From NCBI GenBank assembly GCA_964019655.1, contig CAXHTR010000004.1:434001-498000 (forward strand): a DNA stretch of 64,000 nt, given 5' to 3'. The DNA comes from Perkinsela sp. pyNocScin1 (lineage: Eukaryota > Euglenozoa > Kinetoplastea > Prokinetoplastida > Perkinselidae). Below the pieces are notes generated by a model. That model was not told the DNA's origin, searched no databases, and saw only the letters and a program-made list of their open reading frames with translations. The translations under genes and the position numbers were made by a program. This document shows, piece by piece, positions 58,986-64,000 of the stretch. Within the stretch, counting starts at the first letter, position 1. Each line of letters opens with the position of its first letter.

Positions 58986-59454
58986 TTCAAGCAATGGAAA
59001 TGTGAAATGAAAGAGACGCAGTTAATCGAGTGAGACCCTGTGATTAAGGCCTAAAAGATGCCTAGGGAGGATTTTTGAGAGACGTAAATTATCCAGGGGT
59101 CTAGATTGTCAATGCCGTAAATAGAACGTCCACCGAGCGGTCTGAATGCTTGCAATGCTGGAAGATCTAAAGATGCTTGATGCCAAAAATAATGGCACGT
59201 AAAGTCGATACATAAGGTTCACCATATGACCCAGCTCATTCGCGATCGTCAAATCACCCTGAAATGATTTTTAAATTTCAAAACATCGAATATCGCATTC
59301 TGCATAGCCTTCTTGCACTATTTTTGGTACGAATTCACCAGTAAAAAGAAAACCTTTACTGCATAAATCGATAAAATTTACTCAGTTTATCACCATCACC
59401 CTAAACCCGACCCATTTGCATTGATCAATCCCACTCATCCGTAATTTACTTTAT
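58986..59454. other. Intergenic gap
   Basis: No relic or RNA gene is seen. Confidence 0.35.
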
Positions 59455-59742
59455 TTACCGCAGTAGATGTGCCGGAAAGCGTGAATCCTTACGTGCATCG
59501 AGAAGCATAAGCGCAGTCGTCGCCCGAGTGTCTTCTTTTATTTTTCCCATCGCGCGTATTTTTGTATCCATCTCGAGCCTCGTACAGTGCAGCGAAAGTA
59601 TCTTCAGCAAAGCGGGGAGGTGCTCAAAAGAGACAAATGCCTTTTTGAAATCTCTCATTGTTAGCACGAGGATGCGCATGGACTGTGGAACATTGTCAAT
59701 GCACACAACACCACCGAGAACCCCAGCAATGCTGTATAGCAA
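59455..59742 (-). pseudogene. 3' fragment of a subgroup E gene
   Basis: The reading begins abruptly near 59742 with LYSIAGVLGGVVCIDNVPQ and continues to a stop at 59455. It aligns along its length with the last 100 residues of 60057 and 61275 (VCIDNLP, AFVSFE, LPESLRLLSLHC, ALGKIKDD). No ATG in frame. Upstream of the breakpoint the sequence is unrelated and contains small hairpins, so a deletion or insertion ended the homology there. Confidence 0.82.
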
Positions 59743-60056
59743 GGGTCGGCGCCCGTTTTGGCGATTCCATCAATCGAGACTGGGCAATTGATGGAGAGCT
59801 CCTCAAATTCCATCAATTTTCCGGCTCCTCAATTTTTTGCCTTCACAGCCCTGACGGACCGTGAAGGCAAGTTTGCTAGAGCTTACGAATACTGACGGTC
59901 GCAATTTCAGATCATTAAAATTAGAGAACTAGCGAAAATAAAACTGATTAGGTCGGAAATCTTTGTTGATCCTTCTCCCTATTTGATGTCATATTGTGAT
60001 ATAACTCAAAACCTAATCTATAAATTATTCTGTTACTTCAGCGATCGCATTGACAC
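59743..60056. other. Gap at relic breakpoint with inverted repeats
   Basis: TTGCCTTCAC (59837-59846) and its exact complement (59861-59870) form a 10-base stem with a 14-base loop. CCATCAAT and ATTGATGG also occur nearby. They start within 30-100 bases of the relic breakpoint. Confidence 0.5.
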
Positions 60057-60815
60057 TTAACTGAGCAACTTGCGGAAGTGCGATAGCTCAAGTGCTTCCT
60101 CTCGCACGTAGTGCGTCGTTACCCGCTTGTCATCCTTGATTTTCCCTAGCGCATGGATTATCACTCCTTTCCTCTTGTTATCGCAATGTAGCGATAGGAG
60201 CCTTAAAGACTCTGGAAGGCGCTCAAACGACACAAAGGCCTCTTGACAACTATGTCCGTAGATCATGAGTATGCGCATCGTTGCTGGAAGATTGTCGATG
60301 CAAACGATGCCATGCACAGGACTGTATATGCTGTACAGTTCTTCCATGTTCGCTGGTAGGCACTGAAAATGCATGTCCCGCGGCGATTGTACTTCGATCG
60401 TGCTCATTCTGTAGCTTTTCATGTGGAAAAATTGCAGATCCCGAGGCAGTGCCTCGGCAGTCCATCCGTTCTTGAGCGTGACCTCATGAAATCGGAGCCG
60501 TCGGAGTGAGCTCGGCAACCAATCCATATCAACCACCGCTGTTGGCTTGTGGAAGAGATCGATATTCATTTCAATCATGCGTTGGTTCTCGCACACGACA
60601 CCTCTCCACGTACATTCGTCTGTTTCAAAGTTGTCGTGCCTATCGTCGATGGTGTTTCGAGAACGCTCAAAGTACAATAAGAGGGACTGGCAGCCAAAAG
60701 AGCGTGGCTTGAGGAACTGACGCAAGCACATTCGCTGCATGTCACGCTCCGTAAGATTGACAGGAGATGAATTATCAGCACTGCAGGTTAGAAGTGTGAT
60801 GAGCGGGAAGTGCAT
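60057..60815 (-). CDS. Subgroup E LRR-like protein, tandem copy 1
   Basis: 252 residues with leader MHFPLITLLTCSAD. A segment NLTERDMQRMCLRQFLKPRS replaces the LGR helix in two parts. N-cap DECTWRGVVCENQ, complete. WLPSSLRRLRFHEVTLK, LPRDLQFFHM, CLPANMEELYS, NLPATMRILMI and LPESLRLLSLHC mark five repeats without the F-S-G turn. The tail is basic (ALGKIKDDKRVT). It is almost superimposable on 61275. Confidence 0.93.
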   Translation of the reverse strand: MHFPLITLLTCSADNSSPVNLTERDMQRMCLRQFLKPRSFGCQSLLLYFERSRNTIDDRHDNFETDECTWRGVVCENQRMIEMNIDLFHKPTAVVDMDWLPSSLRRLRFHEVTLKNGWTAEALPRDLQFFHMKSYRMSTIEVQSPRDMHFQCLPANMEELYSIYSPVHGIVCIDNLPATMRILMIYGHSCQEAFVSFERLPESLRLLSLHCDNKRKGVIIHALGKIKDDKRVTTHYVREEALELSHFRKLLS

Positions 60816-61274
60816 GTGTATTCAGGGAACAAGAAAAGGAAAAATATTGAATAAGAGAAAAAACCTCACCTTAGAAACTTGTATGTACTTACTTTCAGAA
60901 CCCAAATGATGCTGATGAGTGAAATCTATGCATTCGATTCGAATGCTCTAATACTTATTTGATGCGTTCGCAACAGATGGCCTGGGCGAATTAGCAGGTG
61001 GTTCTGGGACTTTCACATTTTTACCTTTGCACTTCTTCTGAAGAAATGGCTGTAGGCATTGTTTATCTTGCCTTCATTTTCTGGTAGAGCTTTCTTTTAC
61101 CCACTTAGCGCGAAAACTCTCGCCTGAGTGCGAACATGCATTGAAACATGAGCATAACACACTTAGAGGGAAACCGTACGTTTTTTCATAATATTCATGT
61201 TTAGAAAGTTTCATTATGATGCTATGTTATGTAATGTGTATTTTATACCATGTTTGGGCGCAGCGGAGTCTCAT
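60816..61274. other. Intergenic gap
   Basis: No gene or relic is seen between the two sister copies. Confidence 0.35.
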
Positions 61275-62033
61275 TCAAACTCGAAAACTAGAGGGCGGGT
61301 TCAAACCTAATTGTCTCGGAAGAACTAAGTCTTTTTTAAGCCGATCGTCAGCCTTCACATTCCCAAGCGCACGTATTCTCATTCGCTTCTTAAGCTTACT
61401 ACAGTGTAACGTTAGAAGCTCCATCGACTCTGGAAGGCTCTCGTACGATACCCATGCCTCTTCGACCGAGTGAGCGCTGATCAGCAGTATACGCATCGTC
61501 GATGGAAGGTTATCTATGCACACAATGCCATGAACAGGACTGTTAAGGCTAAACATTTCTACCATGTTCGGTGGTAAGCACTGGAAATGCATGTCTCGCG
61601 GCACTTCTCCGTCGATCGTGCTCTGTCGATAGCTATTCATGTAGAAAAATCGCAGATCTCTTGGAAGTGTTTCGGCTACCCATCCGTTTTTGAGTGTGAC
61701 CTGATTAAATCTGAGCCATTGGATTGATCGTTGTAACCAATCAATATCGACTACCGCTGGATCTCTTTGGAAGAGATTGACCTTCATTCTGACCATGCGA
61801 TCGTTCTCGCACACGACACCGTTCCATTTGCATTCGTCAGTTTGAAAGTTCTCATCTTGACCGTTGTTGCCTACGCGATCCGGTTCGAAGTACAATAAGA
61901 GGGACTTGCAGCCCATAGAGCGTGGCTTCAGGAACTCACGCAAGCAAATTCGCTGCATGTCGCGCTCCGTAAGATTTATAGGAGACAAATCATCAGCACT
62001 AAAGGTTAGAAGTGTGATGAGCGGGTAATGCAT
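61275..62033 (-). CDS. Subgroup E LRR-like protein, tandem copy 2
   Basis: 252 residues, the same length as 60057, with leader MHYPLITLLTFSAD. NLTERDMQRICLREFLKPRS. N-cap DECKWNGVVCEND. The repeats are the same five in the same order, with substitutions mostly at exposed positions and at the end (RQLGLNPPSSFRV). The first bases upstream of the two ATGs are also alike (TTGAATACAC-ATG here, CTGAATACAC-ATG at 60815), so the duplication included the 5' leader. Confidence 0.93.
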   Translation of the reverse strand: MHYPLITLLTFSADDLSPINLTERDMQRICLREFLKPRSMGCKSLLLYFEPDRVGNNGQDENFQTDECKWNGVVCENDRMVRMKVNLFQRDPAVVDIDWLQRSIQWLRFNQVTLKNGWVAETLPRDLRFFYMNSYRQSTIDGEVPRDMHFQCLPPNMVEMFSLNSPVHGIVCIDNLPSTMRILLISAHSVEEAWVSYESLPESMELLTLHCSKLKKRMRIRALGNVKADDRLKKDLVLPRQLGLNPPSSFRV

Positions 62034-62606
62034 GTGTATTCAAGAATGAGGGAAGAGGGAAAATTCTTAAAGTAGAAAATCAACTAAGCTTGCTTAATCA
62101 CATTAATGCACTAGCAAGTGATCACCCTTTGCTCAGTCAGCAATGTAAGGAAGAAGTGCAGATGACTAGTATGACGAGGTATTTTCACTCAATTTCTTGG
62201 GGTGATTACGTTTGCTTATTGAAGAAGATATACTTTTGAAAGGCATGTTCATGGGGATAACAATACCGCGAATGACCGTACTGTAGCCCATCAATATTAA
62301 ATTCTAAACTCACGAAATACGGATTTTTCATTTTTGATAATCTGCAGAATTGCTTTCGTACAATCGGTGAAACAGCTGCATGCCCACTTTCGATAGCTTC
62401 ACAACGTCATAGACGTCTTTTTGAATTATCAGTCTTCGATGAGTTTTTGATCAATGAAAACAGAGATGTACGCCAAAATAAGCAAGAATCGGTATATTGC
62501 ACAGGCCCTTGAACATTTTCAATACTCATGCATTCAGATTTGAGACCGATTCCAAAAACCGTTTTTTGACCTGCCTAGCCCAGGCCTTCTCGTCGTTTTT
62601 TTCGAT

Positions 62607-62626
62607 TCACACCCCAAGAGGTGTGA
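62607..62626. repeat. Inverted repeat, 7-base arms
   Basis: TCACACC (62607-62613) and GGTGTGA (62620-62626) with a six-base spacer. CACACCCCTTAA follows at 62641 and recurs at 63088. Confidence 0.6.
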
Positions 62627-63057
62627 GAGCACCTCAATCCCACACCCCTTAAATTGCGATGTGGAAGCTTGCCGTCACGCTCCTTCGGGACGGGATGACT
62701 GTGTGCTGTCTCCATGTCTGACTCTGCTTTCTACGCAAACTGGGTTTTTGTTAGGCTATACGACCGAGAATTCTAAGCCATGATTCCTGTATATTTCTTT
62801 CATTTCGCATCGTGTTGTTCTGATTACCACTGTCTCATGCTGTATGAATTAAGAATCTCTTGCTCTAAGACACCCCACGTTGCACGTTTGTCTCGCATGA
62901 ATACTGAGTAAAACTTTGCTTCAGGGGAAGCTGTAATGCCGAGGCCCGAAGGGCCGAGGCGCAAAAATTTTGAAATGCGATTTTTTGGGGGCGTAAATGC
63001 CAAAGTTTCGTAGTATGAAGCTCATCTGCTCAGCAGGGAAACTCATCACATTATTAT

Positions 63058-63100
63058 GCTTAAAGGGTGTGATAAATCCGGCCTGTCACACCCCTTAAGC
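63058..63100. repeat. Inverted repeat, 15-base arms with one G-T pair
   Basis: GCTTAAAGGGTGTGA (63058-63072) pairs with TCACACCCCTTAAGC (63086-63100), one mismatch that is a G-T pair in RNA. The loop is 13 bases. Confidence 0.75.
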
Positions 63101-63125
63101 ATTTTTCCCATTTTTCTGCCTTGAT

Positions 63126-63144
63126 TTCTAACCTAAGGTTAGAA
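63126..63144. repeat. Palindrome, 9-base arms
   Basis: TTCTAACCT-A-AGGTTAGAA, a near-perfect palindrome centred on 63135. Confidence 0.7.
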
Positions 63145-63325
63145 TCTCACACCAAATAAGAAGGCCTGGTCTAGCCCAATCATTTCGAAGTATACAGAAC
63201 CCCAAGAATTTGCACGAAATAAAAGCTACGTTTCCAAACATTGCACATTCTACGACAAACTTATACTTACTCATATTCTTATCATTATATCATTTGAATC
63301 TTATTTCGCATCGCATCGTTTTGAC

Positions 63326-64000
63326 TCACTCACCCTCCTTCTTCACCGGGCTCTCGTACACCTCTCCCTTCTCGTCCATGACAGGGATCTTCTTGTCCGC
63401 GTCCGCCGTGCCGTCGGGGTAGAGCTGCACCTTGAGGCGCAGCAGCCTCGCTATCGTCGCGCCCTCGAGCCGGTTGCTGTGGGCGTTAACCTTTTGCATC
63501 CACATCGGGACCTTCAGCACCTCGAGGCCGTGGAGCTGGTTGCCAAACACGAAGAGTGACTGCATCGAGTTCGGGAGCTTTTCGATCTTGAGCGCACCCC
63601 CAAAACGGTTGTTTGATACGTCGAGCTGTCGCAGGCCGCTGGGGAGCGCATCGAGCGCTAATTCGCCCTCAAAGGCATTGTTACATGCTCTGAGGATCTG
63701 GAGCGAGCGCTGAAGGCCTTCGAACTTCAGTGGGCCCCCGAATTCGTTGTGGGAGATGTCCACCTCGCGGAGAGCCGCTGGGAGCTTTTTGAGCGAAACA
63801 CTTCCGCTAAATTTGTTCTTCGCGATGATGAACTTGCGAAGCATCGGCGGGAGCGCCTCGAAGTCGCAGCTCCCCGAGAAATTGTTGCTGGAGATGTCAA
63901 AGTTTTGAACTTTCTCAGGGATATCGGCCAGACTGACTTCGCCAGACAGTTTGTTCGAAGAAGCGTTGAAGTGCTCGAGGTTGTGCGGGAGCGCCTCGGT
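63326..64000 (-). CDS. GC-rich LRR protein, 5' end outside window
   Basis: 224 residues are visible and the frame is open through base 64000. Eight LRRs (LSGEVSLADIPEKVQNFDI, FSGSCDFEALPPMLRKFII, FGGALKIEKLPNSMQSLFV and others) lead to a C-cap in which PVMDEKGEVYESP closes a longer basic segment (LKVQLYPDGTADADKKI). The codons are visibly richer in G and C than in the neighbours, a trait shared only with 1190. Leader and N-cap lie outside the window. Confidence 0.93.
   Translation of the reverse strand, partial: TEALPHNLEHFNASSNKLSGEVSLADIPEKVQNFDISSNNFSGSCDFEALPPMLRKFIIAKNKFSGSVSLKKLPAALREVDISHNEFGGPLKFEGLQRSLQILRACNNAFEGELALDALPSGLRQLDVSNNRFGGALKIEKLPNSMQSLFVFGNQLHGLEVLKVPMWMQKVNAHSNRLEGATIARLLRLKVQLYPDGTADADKKIPVMDEKGEVYESPVKKEGE

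Larger units (their letters stand above)
62034..63325. other. Longest gene-free stretch, with hairpins
   Basis: 1.3 kb without a recognisable LRR relic. From about 62.57 to 63.2 kb the composition changes (GC-rich patches such as GAGGCCCGAAGGGCCGAGG near 62941) and several inverted repeats occur. It could be a non-coding RNA or a mobile-element remnant; I cannot tell which. Confidence 0.5.

Noticed and set aside
62034-63325. tRNA or rRNA gene in the GC-shifted island
   Set aside because: The inverted repeats do not fit a cloverleaf and no rRNA core stretch is recognised.
1-64000. Bacterial origin of the window
   Set aside because: No Shine-Dalgarno patterns, no operon mixtures, no bacterial RNA genes or mobile elements; long gaps and one-strand blocks fit a protist better.

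Overview
The window is a dense tandem array of one protein family and almost nothing else. I count 56 units: 42 apparently complete genes, 2 genes cut by the window edges, and 12 broken or relic copies. All code for leucine-rich-repeat (LRR) proteins of about 210-415 residues. No housekeeping gene, transposase, tRNA, rRNA or CRISPR array could be supported.

Organism: the genes lack introns, Shine-Dalgarno sites and operon-like mixtures of function. They form two long one-strand blocks that converge near 36.4-37.4 kb. Some starts follow a pyrimidine tract ending in AG within 1-30 bases of the ATG. This suggests a microbial eukaryote, and a kinetoplastid-like protist is my best guess (inference; polycistronic blocks and trans-splicing are known in kinetoplastids). 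Another protist group is not excluded.

Protein plan, common to the family and not repeated in the entries: (1) a very short hydrophobic leader of about 7-15 residues ending in [A/S/T]-x-D; (2) a conserved segment of the type D-P-x-LGR-x-D, then SLSDQxLMExL; (3) a segment ending in GNFxD-[I/V]-C-x-W-xx-[I/V]-x-C, which resembles the cysteine-tryptophan N-cap of plant LRR proteins and of kinetoplastid surface LRR antigens; (4) 3-14 LRRs with a strict 23-residue (69-base) period, consensus LPxxLxxLxLxxNxFSGxIxLxx; (5) in most copies, a C-cap of the type VVDENGxxHxW. No C-terminal membrane segment or GPI-like hydrophobic tail is seen, so the proteins are probably secreted or held at the surface by partners (inference).

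Layout: bases 1-36411 hold 32 plus-strand units. Bases 36412-37363 are a convergent strand-switch gap. Bases 37364-64000 hold 24 minus-strand units. Subgroups used below: A, LGRLDYxSLSDQ type (the first partial gene, then 3089, 5902, 7039, 8003, 9025, 12008, 15018, 16190); B, RADKSSLPQQ type (4319, 17126, 19053); C, long GRIDPxLMS type (1190, 21045); D, CMELL type, with close relatives (20028, 22547, 23789, 25104, 26638, 29603); E, short copies without LGR and with decayed LRRs (14030, 27679, 31102, 31853, 33101, 48996, 58161, 59455, 60057, 61275); F, HEDL type (42488, 43362, 44236); G, QDF/ED type (45145, 46173, 51701, 54882); H, LDYTLLSDQACFEI type (56012, 57173).

Together the units look like an expanded, diversifying repertoire of secreted recognition or adhesion proteins with embedded pseudogenes. 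That role is inference from architecture; nothing in the sequence names a ligand.
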